33,716 nt of DNA from an uncultured Bacillota bacterium (GTDB lineage: Bacteria > Bacillota_I > Bacilli_A > RF39 > UBA660), in assembly GCA_946630315.1 (NCBI GenBank), contig CAMOYT010000014.1, positions 1 to 33,716 of the forward strand, read 5' to 3'. Below the pieces are notes generated by a model. It was not told where the DNA came from. It did not search any database and was given only the letters and a program-made list of their open reading frames with translations. A program made the position numbers and the translations under genes. How positions within the stretch are numbered: position 1 is the first letter of the stretch; every line of letters begins with the position of its first letter. Below, in pieces: positions 16,551 through 24,730 of the stretch.

Positions 16551-17836
16551 TATTGTTTTATTATTTCAATTGCTTTTTTTAGTTGAGTATCATTATCTCT
16601 AGTAGGATTATTAATATACTCTTCACTTCTTTCAACCACTACATCAGGTTTAACACCAACTCCATTAATAGTATTACCTTTAGGAGTTAACCATTTTTGA
16701 GTAGTATATTTAATAGAAGAACCACTCTTTAAATCGACTACTTTTTGTACAGTACCTTTTCCATAAGTAGTCTCTCCTACTATTTTAATATTCTTATAGT
16801 TTTCTTTAAAACATGCAGCCATTATTTCAGCAGCTGATGCAGAGTTAGCATCAGTAATAATAACAATAGGATAATCCCTAGAAGTATTTGTAGAAGCCTT
16901 TACTTTAGTAGTCTTTTCTCTAGTTTGCACTTGATACAAAACAGTATTTTTCTTAAAGAATAAATCAAGTATTTGACTAGTTTGTTTTAAATGACCACCT
17001 GGATTACCTCTTACATCAATAATTAACTTATCAATACCCTTCTTCTCTAGTTTATCTAAATTACTCTTAAATTGTTTATAAGTATTAGCTGCAACATTAT
17101 CAACAACCATATATCCAATATTATCATTTAATACTTCACTACTAACTGAATCAATCTCTATTTTAGATTTTTTAATCTTATATGTCCTCTCTTTATCATT
17201 TCTTTTTACTGTAATAGTAACAGTATCTTTACTATCTTTAACCATAGCTGCTATATCATTACCATTTAAATTAGTAACATCTTTCTTATTAACAGCAACT
17301 ATAACATCTCCTACTTTTAATTTATTATAAGCATCACCATTTTTGTTAACATCAACAACCTCATTCTTACCTTCATTAGTATAAATAGTAATACCTATAC
17401 CTACAAAATAACCATCTACAGTAGTATTAAATTCACTAGTAAAACTATCATTCATATATAATGAATAAGGATCTTCTAAAGAAGTAACCATCCCATTTAT
17501 AGCAGCATTAACTAGTTCCTTCTCATCTACTTCATCATAATAATTATCTAAAATACTATTATAAGTAACAATTAAATCTTTTAACTCAGAAGATACCTCA
17601 GTACCTTCAACCTTACTCTTTGAAGCACTTAAGAAATATCCAACTAGAATACCAAATAATACAGAAATAACAATTATTATTATAACTTCAAAAGTATTAA
17701 ATCCACTATTTCTCTCAACATAAATAGTTTTTTCTTCTACTTCTTGAGTTTCTTCTTTTATCTTTTCTTCTTTCTTTTCTTTTACTTTTTTACTTTTCTT
17801 CTCTTCTTTAATACTATTTTTTTCATCTTTCTTCAT
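16550..17836 (-). CDS. S41 C-terminal processing peptidase
   Basis: 428-residue carboxyl-terminal processing protease (CtpA/CtpB-like). The first 45 residues are an extreme Lys/Glu-rich cytoplasmic stretch. A single transmembrane helix follows (about 50-72, VIIIIVISVLFGILVGYFL), then an extracellular cap, a PDZ domain (about 135-215, with GDVIVAVNKKDV) and the S41 domain: DVRGNPGG, the catalytic Ser in DANSASAAE and the Lys in TTYGKGTVQ, so the Ser-Lys dyad is intact. TQKWLTPKG and GVGVKPDVVV-like strands end the fold. It is likely to cleave exported proteins or peptidoglycan hydrolase regulators; the substrate is unknown. Start ATG 17836 is five bases after AGGTGA, with an in-frame GTG inside that site. 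Confidence 0.94.
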   Translation of the reverse strand: MKKDEKNSIKEEKKSKKVKEKKEEKIKEETQEVEEKTIYVERNSGFNTFEVIIIIVISVLFGILVGYFLSASKSKVEGTEVSSELKDLIVTYNSILDNYYDEVDEKELVNAAINGMVTSLEDPYSLYMNDSFTSEFNTTVDGYFVGIGITIYTNEGKNEVVDVNKNGDAYNKLKVGDVIVAVNKKDVTNLNGNDIAAMVKDSKDTVTITVKRNDKERTYKIKKSKIEIDSVSSEVLNDNIGYMVVDNVAANTYKQFKSNLDKLEKKGIDKLIIDVRGNPGGHLKQTSQILDLFFKKNTVLYQVQTREKTTKVKASTNTSRDYPIVIITDANSASAAEIMAACFKENYKNIKIVGETTYGKGTVQKVVDLKSGSSIKYTTQKWLTPKGNTINGVGVKPDVVVERSEEYINNPTRDNDTQLKKAIEIIKQ

Positions 17837-17869
17837 ATGCTTCACCTACTTTATATCATACCACAAAAT

Positions 17870-17891
17870 AAAAAAAGGCTAAAGCCTTTTT
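17870..17891 (-). terminator. Terminator after thioredoxin-fold protein gene
   Basis: AAAAAGGCT pairs with AGCCTTTTT around a two-base loop (17891-17872), with further T. It separates the gene from ctpA. Confidence 0.85.
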
Positions 17892-18426
17892 AATTAGCTA
17901 AAAAATTATTAATATTATCTGTACCTTCTACATATTCATTTACTTTATTATTAGTAAATTTAATAAGAGTAGGTCCATTTATTTTTAATTCACTAGCACT
18001 ACTTGCATTAGGATTAGACTCTTCTGCACTATATCTACTATTAATACCATTACTCATATCAACAGTATATATACTTAAAGCCTTATCACTTTTATTATAT
18101 TTATCCAAATTTTCAGATAAACTACTATAAATATCTCCATTACTACGATCATAGAATAATACTAAATATTCTTTTTCATTTCTATTGAAGCTTTCTCCTA
18201 ACATAATATCACTATAATTAAAAGTAGCTTCCCCAATTACTTTAGTATTTTTCTTATTAATTACTCTAATAGATAATAGATAGAATATAAGAATAATTAT
18301 TACAAGAAATACAACTGCTCTTATCACACTTTTAGCACCTATATCTAATCCACTAGGAATAGACTCTATCTTTCTTGCTTCTTCTCTTGCTTTTCTTCTT
18401 TTTGCACTATTTCCTTTTCCTGCCAT
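17890..18426 (-). CDS. Membrane-anchored thioredoxin-fold-like protein without CxxC
   Basis: 178 residues. A basic cytoplasmic N-terminus (GKGNSAKRRKAREEARK) is followed by one transmembrane helix (about 34-52). The outer domain has the strand order of a thioredoxin fold: EYLVLFYDRSNGD where a redox protein would have its Cys-x-x-Cys, ALSIYTVDMS, then a cis-Pro-like turn and strands GPTLIKFTNNKVNEYVEG, and a final helix. No Cys is present, so it cannot be a classical oxidoreductase; a binding or scaffold role is possible. The fold call is from pattern only. It has its own promoter (extended -10 TGTTATACT) and a AGGTGA site four bases from ATG, and lies just downstream of cdaR. Confidence 0.8.
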   Translation of the reverse strand: MAGKGNSAKRRKAREEARKIESIPSGLDIGAKSVIRAVVFLVIIILIFYLLSIRVINKKNTKVIGEATFNYSDIMLGESFNRNEKEYLVLFYDRSNGDIYSSLSENLDKYNKSDKALSIYTVDMSNGINSRYSAEESNPNASSASELKINGPTLIKFTNNKVNEYVEGTDNINNFLAN

Positions 18427-18473
18427 AAAATCACCTGGAATTAGTATAACACAAACTAATTTTTAGGTAAAGA

Positions 18474-18497
18474 AAAAGGATAGCTAACTATCCTTTT
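18474..18497 (-). terminator. Terminator after cdaR
   Basis: AAAAGGATAG (18497-18488) pairs with CTATCCTTTT (18483-18474) around a four-base loop. The stop codon of cdaR lies in the first arm. Confidence 0.85.
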
Positions 18498-19843
18498 GTA
18501 ATACGTACTTTAACACGTTTAGTCTTAGATGAATATGCCAACTTCAAGTCATTACCAGTTACTTTAACCTCAACTTCATGTTCACCTTCGCCATATCCCT
18601 TAAGATCAATGTATGCCTTAATATCAGAAGCCTCAATTGCATCAACTACTGCCTTACTACCTTTAACTACTACAGTAACAGATGTATCTGCTTCACTAAG
18701 ACCTTGTACAACATATCCACTCTCTAAGTTTTCAGATTGAACTGAAATATTATTAAATTCCTTAGATGTAGAATTATCAATTGTAACTTTAACATTAATT
18801 GTCTTACTACTTAATTCAGTAATACCTTTAGGTTTCTTTAAAGTAACATTATAATCTTTATTACTATCTAATCCCTTAACATCAATTTCAACTTCTAATT
18901 GATCAATCTTTTCAATAGCACTAGCTTCACCATAAACAGTAATACTAGAAATATTAGTTTCAATTGACTTAATAGATTTACCAAATGCTAAACTTCCCTT
19001 AGGAATTACTTTAATAGGTATTTGTTTACTTGGTGATGAAATTTTAACATTAGCAGTAACAGTTTTTGGAACTATCTCAACATCAACAATCTTACCATCA
19101 TTATCATAAGCAACTAGTGGAATATCCTTAACAGTAATATCACCAGCCTTAGGATTTGCAATATTATTAACATCAAGTAAAGCTTTTACTGTTGCTACTT
19201 GCTTTAACTTATATTCAGCACCCTTAATAATTACATCAGTTCTATCAAGTTCTACATCATCAATACTTAACTTACTATCTAAGCTATCTTTATGTAAGAT
19301 ATCATAAGTGATACTTCTATTTTCACTTACTTTCTCATAAATAGTAACAGTAACAGTAGATGGATCCAACTTATAATCTAATGATTTTAATCTTTGAGTA
19401 TACTTTAATGTAACTCTATGATTTCCAGGCTCTAACCCAGTTAAATCAACACTTACTCCCTTAGAAGGAGATTGTTTAGCCAAGAAAATATGTCTTCTTT
19501 GACCAATTAAAGTTATATCAACAGACTTTGGTAAGCCTTCTACTACATAACTTTCTTCATTATAAACAGCAGTAACTGGTTGATCATATAATATTTCTGC
19601 ATATTGATCAATCATTACTGTAGATTCTCTATCAACTATTAAAAATGTTATAAATGCTAAAACCAAACTTAGTACTAATAAAGCACTCTTCTTATTACTT
19701 AATCTATCTAAACTCTTAGCCCAATTCTTAAATAAATCCATAAGTTTTAGAATTAACTTAGTAATTGGAGTAATTAACCATTTATCAAAGAATGAACCTA
19801 TATGAGCAAATAATTTCCCAAACATTTTACTTATCTTCTTCAT
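18488..19843 (-). CDS. cdaR: YbbR-domain protein, CdaA regulator
   Basis: 451 residues. CdaR is a membrane protein with extracellular YbbR repeats that binds and modulates CdaA. Here an unusually long, amphipathic N-terminal part (residues 1-50, with FDKWLITPITKLILKLMDLF) precedes the transmembrane helix (about 52-71, SALLVLSLVLAFITFLIVD). Then come about four YbbR repeats of 80-90 residues, each ending in a TVTI/KVKI-type strand (GNHRVTLKY, VTANVKI, KDYNVTLKKP, GEHEVEVKV). The start overlaps the cdaA end by 17 bases and has a AGAGGAAGAG site, so the pair is coupled. The usual third partner gene, glmM, does not follow; a terminator does. Identification rests on repeats plus the cdaA neighbour. 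Confidence 0.94.
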   Translation of the reverse strand: MKKISKMFGKLFAHIGSFFDKWLITPITKLILKLMDLFKNWAKSLDRLSNKKSALLVLSLVLAFITFLIVDRESTVMIDQYAEILYDQPVTAVYNEESYVVEGLPKSVDITLIGQRRHIFLAKQSPSKGVSVDLTGLEPGNHRVTLKYTQRLKSLDYKLDPSTVTVTIYEKVSENRSITYDILHKDSLDSKLSIDDVELDRTDVIIKGAEYKLKQVATVKALLDVNNIANPKAGDITVKDIPLVAYDNDGKIVDVEIVPKTVTANVKISSPSKQIPIKVIPKGSLAFGKSIKSIETNISSITVYGEASAIEKIDQLEVEIDVKGLDSNKDYNVTLKKPKGITELSSKTINVKVTIDNSTSKEFNNISVQSENLESGYVVQGLSEADTSVTVVVKGSKAVVDAIEASDIKAYIDLKGYGEGEHEVEVKVTGNDLKLAYSSKTKRVKVRITKG

Positions 19844-20663
19844 AAATCTCTTCCTCTTCTACAACATCTTCTTCAGTATAATCAACATCTTGTTTAGGTT
19901 TTAGCTCATCTATTAACATCATTCTAACATCATCAAGAGTTAAGTTATATAACATTTCTCCTTTTAAAGCAATTGATACTCTACCAGTTTCCTCAGAAAC
20001 TACTAAACATATAGCATCAGTCTCTTCAGCAAGTCCTAAAGCTGCTCTATGTCTTGTACCAAGTCTTCTATTTAACTTAGTACTATTACTTGTAGGGAAT
20101 ACAGCTCCAGCACAAGTAATTCTATCTCCTTGAATAATAACACCACCATCATGTAATGGATTACCTTCATAGAATATTGCAATTAACAAATCACTAGATA
20201 AGTCTGCATATAATTTTTTAGCCTTATCAATATAATTACCTAAACTAATATCACGTTCAAGTACTATTAAAGCCCCAATTCTTTCTTTTCTTAAATAATC
20301 AACAGCATTAACTATTTCATAAACTAAATGTTCTCTCTCATCAACAGTTAAAACCTTATGTCTACCAAGCAATTGGTTTCTACCTAACTGTTCTAGTATA
20401 TTTCTAATTTCTGGTTGAAATACAATAATTAAAGCTATAGGTCCCCATTGAATTAAATATTCAAGTAAAACACCAATAGTTACAAAACCTAACCAATCAC
20501 TTACAATCTTAAGTGCAATTATAATAATTACACCTTTAAATAATAATGATAATTTAACATTATATCGAATATTTTTAATTATAAAATAAAATACTAACCA
20601 TACTAAAGAAATATCAGCAATCTTCCTTAATATAGATAATATATCAATCCATGTTATTGCCAT
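19827..20663 (-). CDS. cdaA: Diadenylate cyclase
   Basis: 278 residues. Makes cyclic di-AMP from two ATP at the membrane; the messenger controls potassium/osmolyte transport and wall homeostasis in Bacillota. Three hydrophobic helices at the N-terminus (about 17-30, 40-54, 60-82) precede the DAC domain (about 95-255). Motif 1 reads PLHDGG (Asp172-Gly173-Gly174), where the usual form is DGA; motif 2, GTRHRAALG (202-210), is exact. An acidic C-terminal tail follows (YTEEDVVEEEEIYEED). The start, ATG 20663, has AAGGAGA 11 bases upstream. First gene of the cdaA-cdaR unit, with a leader of about 60-80 bases in which I see no riboswitch. Confidence 0.97.
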   Translation of the reverse strand: MAITWIDILSILRKIADISLVWLVFYFIIKNIRYNVKLSLLFKGVIIIIALKIVSDWLGFVTIGVLLEYLIQWGPIALIIVFQPEIRNILEQLGRNQLLGRHKVLTVDEREHLVYEIVNAVDYLRKERIGALIVLERDISLGNYIDKAKKLYADLSSDLLIAIFYEGNPLHDGGVIIQGDRITCAGAVFPTSNSTKLNRRLGTRHRAALGLAEETDAICLVVSEETGRVSIALKGEMLYNLTLDDVRMMLIDELKPKQDVDYTEEDVVEEEEIYEEDK

Positions 20664-20770
20664 AAATAAATCGTCTCCTTAAGTAAGAATCGATAATAAG
20701 GCCAAGTATCACTTCCTCAACCCTATATCAATATAATAATAACAAATTTCAAATAATTTATCAACCGAAG

Positions 20771-20804
20771 AAAAAAAGAAATAGCTTATTTTTTTCTATT
20801 TCTT
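20771..20804 (-). terminator. Terminator after RNase R paralogue
   Basis: AAGAAATAG (20804-20796) pairs with CTATTTCTT (20784-20776), then seven T. The gene's stop codon (TAA) lies in the loop. Confidence 0.8.
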
Positions 20805-23005
20805 CTACTTCTTCTTTCTTTTTCTCTTGTCTTTACCATTTGGTTGACATTATCTATTCCTACAAATTTATTTTCACGTACTTTTTCTATTGCTTTAAAG
20901 TCTACTGTCTTACCATCTTTATCACATGACATTAACTTCATACTCAATCTATCACCAATATAGTAATTTTCAAATCCATCAAGTGATACTAAAGTAAATG
21001 TCTCTGGATTATAGTAATAATTTCCAGGTAAACTTCTAGTCTTAATACGACCTTCTAATAAATTATCTAATTGAATTGTAATTGCATTTTGACCAATATC
21101 AATAATAGTACCTTCAAATATTTCCCCTTCAAATTGAGATAAGTATACAGCGGTATTCATAGCATCAACATTTCTCTCAACTTCTTCTTCTACTCTTTCC
21201 ATCTTAGAAGCTTGTTGTGCAAACTCAGGTGCTAAAGACTTCCACTTTCTACGAGCTTTTTCCCTTTTCTGAGAATCTTTTTCAAAATAACATTCATCAA
21301 TTATTCTAGAAACACCTAAATCAGCAAGTCTTCTAATTGGTGAAGTAAAATGAAGATATATATCAAATCCAGTACCATAATGACCAATATTATTAACACT
21401 ATATTTAGCATGAGACATGCATCTAATTAACTTAGTATTTAATACATTTCTTAATTCTTCATTCTTATTAATATGTTCAGTAAGTAATTGTAATAATCTC
21501 TTATCTTCACAAATATCACTAGCACTAAATTCAAACGGCATACCAATCATATCTAATAACTTTAAAAACTCTTGTAGTTTTTCCTCATTAGGTACTCCAT
21601 GTACTCTATATATACAAGGAATTCCATTTTCAGTAAGAATCTCACCTACATTAACATTTGCTGCTAACATAAACTCTTCTATTAAGTTTTCAGAAACATC
21701 TTGATATCTAAATGTAACATCAATAGGCTTACCATTATCATCATAGATAAATTTTAACTCTGGTCTTGAGAACTCTATAGCTCCACTACCTTTTCTCTTT
21801 TTAGCTAATTTTCGAGCAAGACTTCTCATATTAACTAATGTATCAGCATAATCTTCATATCCAGCAGGAATAACTCCTTCTTTCAACAATTTATTCGCAT
21901 CATCATAATTCATACCAATTCTAGATTTAATAACACTAGGTACTAAACTACGACTAACTACATTCAAATCTTTATCATATTCAATTAATATTGTCTTAGT
22001 TAATCTCTCAACACCATCATTTAACGAACAAATACCATTACTTAATCTATGAGGTAATTGAGGTTCAACACATCCTCCAAAATAATAACTAGTACCCTTA
22101 GTAAAAGCATCAATATCTATAGGAGAATTTTGTGGTACATAATGTGGAACATCCGCAATATGTACACCAAGTAATAAATTACCATTAGATAATCTAGTTA
22201 AAGAAATACAATCATCTTTGTCTTTGGTATCTTTTCCATCTATTGAGAATATTTCCCAATTAGTAAAATCATACCTACCTATTTTATCCTCTTCACTAAC
22301 ACTTCTAGGAATATAATTCAATTGTTCTAATGATTCATTACTAAATCCTTCAGGCATTCCACACTTAAAAGCCTCTAATAATGCATCTTCATTAGGATCA
22401 TCTTTATGATTAAATTCTCTAGTAACTTTACCGATATAAAAATTATCACTTCTTTGATCAAGTAATTCACAACTAACTATTTGACCTTCAGTTTGCTCTC
22501 CCTCTAAAGCAATAATAAGACCTTGTCTCTTTTTATCAAGAGGTCTAACATAAAAAGCAGCTCCCTCACGGTAAATTTCTCCAACAATATTATTCAGACT
22601 ACGTTCTATTACTTTAACAATCTTATTATGTTTACCACTTGAATCAACATCTATTAAAACAACATCTCCATCAATAGCCCCACCAGTATCATCTTTTGCT
22701 ACTGAGTATTGTTCTTCTTTAACAATATGTTGCCCTGCTCCATTAATATAAGAAATAGTAACATAAACTCTTCCATCACCATTTCTAAAGCTGTGAAAAC
22801 GACCTTTCTTAAAAGATGTCTTACTCATTAATTGAAGATTACCATTAGGAGTAGCATATACTTTATAATCATTAATTAAACTATTAACTATTTCTCTTGC
22901 TTCTTCTATCTCAGAAAGAGAAGAAATACCTAATTTTTCCACTAATCTTTCAAAAGAGATAGCTTTTTTACTCTTCTTTAAAACATATAATATATTATCA
23001 ACCAT
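20786..23005 (-). CDS. Divergent RNase R/VacB paralogue
   Basis: 739 residues. 3'-5' exoribonuclease family (RNB). Order: winged-helix N-terminus (about 1-60), two cold-shock OB domains (about 70-215), RNB catalytic domain (about 250-580), S1 domain (about 625-710), and a very basic tail (KTREKERRSRRNRKK). The Asp cluster is kept (IDGKDTKDKDDC), so it is probably active. But two strongly conserved strings differ: HFTSPIRRLADLGVSR here, against HFTSPIRRY-x-D-x-x-VHR in the family and in the second copy at 27506-29626. The start at ATG 23005 has only a weak GGTGG site. Promoter: extended -10 TGGTATTAT. The paralogue may prefer other RNAs, but that is inference. Confidence 0.93.
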   Translation of the reverse strand: MVDNILYVLKKSKKAISFERLVEKLGISSLSEIEEAREIVNSLINDYKVYATPNGNLQLMSKTSFKKGRFHSFRNGDGRVYVTISYINGAGQHIVKEEQYSVAKDDTGGAIDGDVVLIDVDSSGKHNKIVKVIERSLNNIVGEIYREGAAFYVRPLDKKRQGLIIALEGEQTEGQIVSCELLDQRSDNFYIGKVTREFNHKDDPNEDALLEAFKCGMPEGFSNESLEQLNYIPRSVSEEDKIGRYDFTNWEIFSIDGKDTKDKDDCISLTRLSNGNLLLGVHIADVPHYVPQNSPIDIDAFTKGTSYYFGGCVEPQLPHRLSNGICSLNDGVERLTKTILIEYDKDLNVVSRSLVPSVIKSRIGMNYDDANKLLKEGVIPAGYEDYADTLVNMRSLARKLAKKRKGSGAIEFSRPELKFIYDDNGKPIDVTFRYQDVSENLIEEFMLAANVNVGEILTENGIPCIYRVHGVPNEEKLQEFLKLLDMIGMPFEFSASDICEDKRLLQLLTEHINKNEELRNVLNTKLIRCMSHAKYSVNNIGHYGTGFDIYLHFTSPIRRLADLGVSRIIDECYFEKDSQKREKARRKWKSLAPEFAQQASKMERVEEEVERNVDAMNTAVYLSQFEGEIFEGTIIDIGQNAITIQLDNLLEGRIKTRSLPGNYYYNPETFTLVSLDGFENYYIGDRLSMKLMSCDKDGKTVDFKAIEKVRENKFVGIDNVNQMVKTREKERRSRRNRKK

Positions 23006-23041
23006 ACACCCACCAAAACTTTCCAGTTCTTATAATACCAT

Positions 23042-23070
23042 AAAAAAAAAGACTAATAAAGCCTTTTTTT
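23042..23070 (-). terminator. Terminator after NlpC/P60 gene
   Basis: AAAAAGGCT and AGTCTTTTT pair (one G-U) around a short loop, with a long T-run, starting at the gene's stop codon. Confidence 0.8.
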
Positions 23071-24079
23071 ATGAAACTCTACGTACACTTAATAATCTAG
23101 CATCAGAATGAGTATTCCAATAGTCAACTCCACTGATTACTACACCTTGACTAGGATTAGTAGCATGTATAATTAATCCATTACCTACATATATAGATGA
23201 ATGTGTAGGTTGAGAACCATGTCCCCAAATAATAATATCCCCAGGTTGAGCGTTAGCATAACCAACTTCTGTTCCTACATAAGCTTGTGCTCCTGAGCTT
23301 TGTGGAATATTAATACCATGTTGCCTATATATATAAGCAACTAATCCACTACAATCAAATCCACCAGGTGCACTTCCACCATGAACATAAGGACTACCCA
23401 CTAAAGAATATGCAAGCTGAACCATAGAATTACCAGCAACATTAGCAGGAGCTTGTGCATAAACTCTTTGTTGAACAACAGGAGCTGGTTTAGGCTCAGT
23501 GTTAACTGTAAAATACTTAGTAGTAACATTTCCATTTTTATCTTTAACACTTACAGTAATCATATGAGAACCAACATCTTCTATATTAGAATCACTCTCA
23601 ATAGTATAATAAGCATCTTCCTCTTTGGTTTCATCAGTCTTAATACTAATATCACCATCTACTTTGTCTAATATACCATCTAGATTAGAATTTAAGTCAA
23701 TTCCATCTCCTTGTGTATAACTAACATTATCTTCCTTAATTTCAACAGTAGGTGCAATATTATCCTGTACTTCAATAACAACAGGAACTTCACGCTTAAT
23801 ATAATTCTTCTCAACAGTAACAACAACCTCTTGTTTTCCTAATACAGAAGTATCTATATTATCATCTACTTCTACTACTTTTCCATCTACTTGTCCTATT
23901 AAATCTTCTACATTATACTCTTTAGTACCATATTCTAGTACTAAACATTTATTAATTGGAATACTAATACTATTATAAGTAGAATAATAATAATATCCCA
24001 CTCCAGCTAGTATTACAAATATTCCTAACATACCCACTATTATTCCTTTGATCAATTTCGATCGACTTATTTTTTTCAT
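23069..24079 (-). CDS. NlpC/P60 peptidoglycan endopeptidase with Ig-like domains
   Basis: 336 residues. Cleaves stem peptides of peptidoglycan outside the cell. A basic N-terminus and one hydrophobic segment (about 12-34) anchor or export it. Next come two Ig-like regions; the second (IAPTVEIKEDNVSYTQGD in part, about 105-185) has the TVSVKDKNGNVT ending typical of DUF5011/HYR-type domains. After a Pro/Ala linker (PKPAPVVQQRVYAQAPAN), the NlpC/P60 domain (about 215-335) has the catalytic Cys in GGFDCSGLV, the His in PTHSSIYVG and the third polar residue position in IIHATNP. Start ATG 24079 follows AGGAGG at ten bases. An ideal promoter precedes it (24108-24136). Confidence 0.94.
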   Translation of the reverse strand: MKKISRSKLIKGIIVGMLGIFVILAGVGYYYYSTYNSISIPINKCLVLEYGTKEYNVEDLIGQVDGKVVEVDDNIDTSVLGKQEVVVTVEKNYIKREVPVVIEVQDNIAPTVEIKEDNVSYTQGDGIDLNSNLDGILDKVDGDISIKTDETKEEDAYYTIESDSNIEDVGSHMITVSVKDKNGNVTTKYFTVNTEPKPAPVVQQRVYAQAPANVAGNSMVQLAYSLVGSPYVHGGSAPGGFDCSGLVAYIYRQHGINIPQSSGAQAYVGTEVGYANAQPGDIIIWGHGSQPTHSSIYVGNGLIIHATNPSQGVVISGVDYWNTHSDARLLSVRRVS

Positions 24080-24107
24080 GTTCAATATTCCTCCTGAACA
24101 GCGATAT

Positions 24108-24136
24108 ATTATACCATATGTAAATAATCGTGTCAA
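24108..24136 (-). promoter_or_regulatory. Consensus promoter of NlpC/P60 gene
   Basis: TTGACA (24136-24131), 17-base spacer, TATAAT (24113-24108) with TGG just before it. It is the only perfect -35/-10 pair found in the window, so high basal expression is expected. Confidence 0.92.
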
Positions 24137-24237
24137 AATTTCCACAAAATCGGTGGATAACTCAATACTCTACACTAATTTAAAAATTAATGCAACTTGA
24201 CAAAATCTCAATAATTTGTTCCACCTTTAATAGCAAC

Positions 24238-24262
24238 AAAAAAACTAACTATTAATAGTTAG
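24238..24262 (-). terminator. Terminator of tmRNA
   Basis: CTAACTATT and AATAGTTAG form a perfect inverted repeat (24262-24245) followed by seven T, 14 bases after the tmRNA 3' end. Confidence 0.92.
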
Positions 24263-24275
24263 TCAATTATCAAAT

Positions 24276-24657
24276 TGGTGGAGATGAGGAGAATCGAACT
24301 CCTGTCCGAAAATACAGCTACATAAACTTCTACAAGCTTAGTTAACTAATTAATATCTCATATATTCATCCGAGTAATTAACGACCTGGATAATATACTA
24401 AGCCTTTAATTCTTTCTATTTCTTAGGCAGGAAATAGCTATAACCTATAAAAATGAACCTCTCTAAAGCTACTAGGTAATAACTAAAGAGAAGCGCTAGC
24501 CGTTAAATTATTAGGCAAATGCAACAGCTTGGCTTCCACCAAACATGTTAGCAATAGCATTTTTAAATTTGTTTGCGTTTATTTTTTGGTGTCCGTAACG
24601 TGGACATTCGACTTGCCATTCATGCTCTAATATTCCCGTCGAAACCAAATCATCCCC
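24276..24657 (-). ncRNA. ssrA: tmRNA
   Basis: About 382 bases; rescues stalled ribosomes with SmpB. The 5' end GGGGATGATTTGGTTTCGACGGG-like start (GGGGATG, then TTTCGACGGG) pairs with the 3' CATCTCC, followed by A and an encoded CCA (24278-24276). The T-arm GGAGTTCGATTCTCC is complete. The tag frame runs 24576-24511: resume codon GCA, 21 residues, two TAA stops. The tag begins ANKFKNAIAN and ends GGSQAVAFA. The usual Bacilli tag is shorter and ends in ALAA; long tags ending in AFA are known from Mollicutes. Promoter: extended -10 TGGTATAAT about 15 bases upstream of the 5' end. smpB lies 1.2 kb upstream on the same strand. Confidence 0.97.
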
Positions 24658-24711
24658 ATATATGTAAGCTAATTATACCATAAAACTACAAAATAATAAA
24701 GATACAAAAGA

Positions 24712-24730
24712 AAAAAGCCAAAGGCTTTTT
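24712..24730 (-). terminator. Terminator after cohesin-like protein gene
   Basis: AAAAAGCC and GGCTTTTT pair around a three-base loop, starting at the stop codon; it precedes the tmRNA promoter. Confidence 0.82.

Noticed and set aside
24139-24226. Near matches to DnaA boxes (TTATCCACC on the minus strand at 24160-24152, TTTCCACAA at 24139)
   Set aside because: Only imperfect matches, few in number, next to the NlpC/P60 promoter and far from any replication gene; chance in AT-rich DNA is likely.
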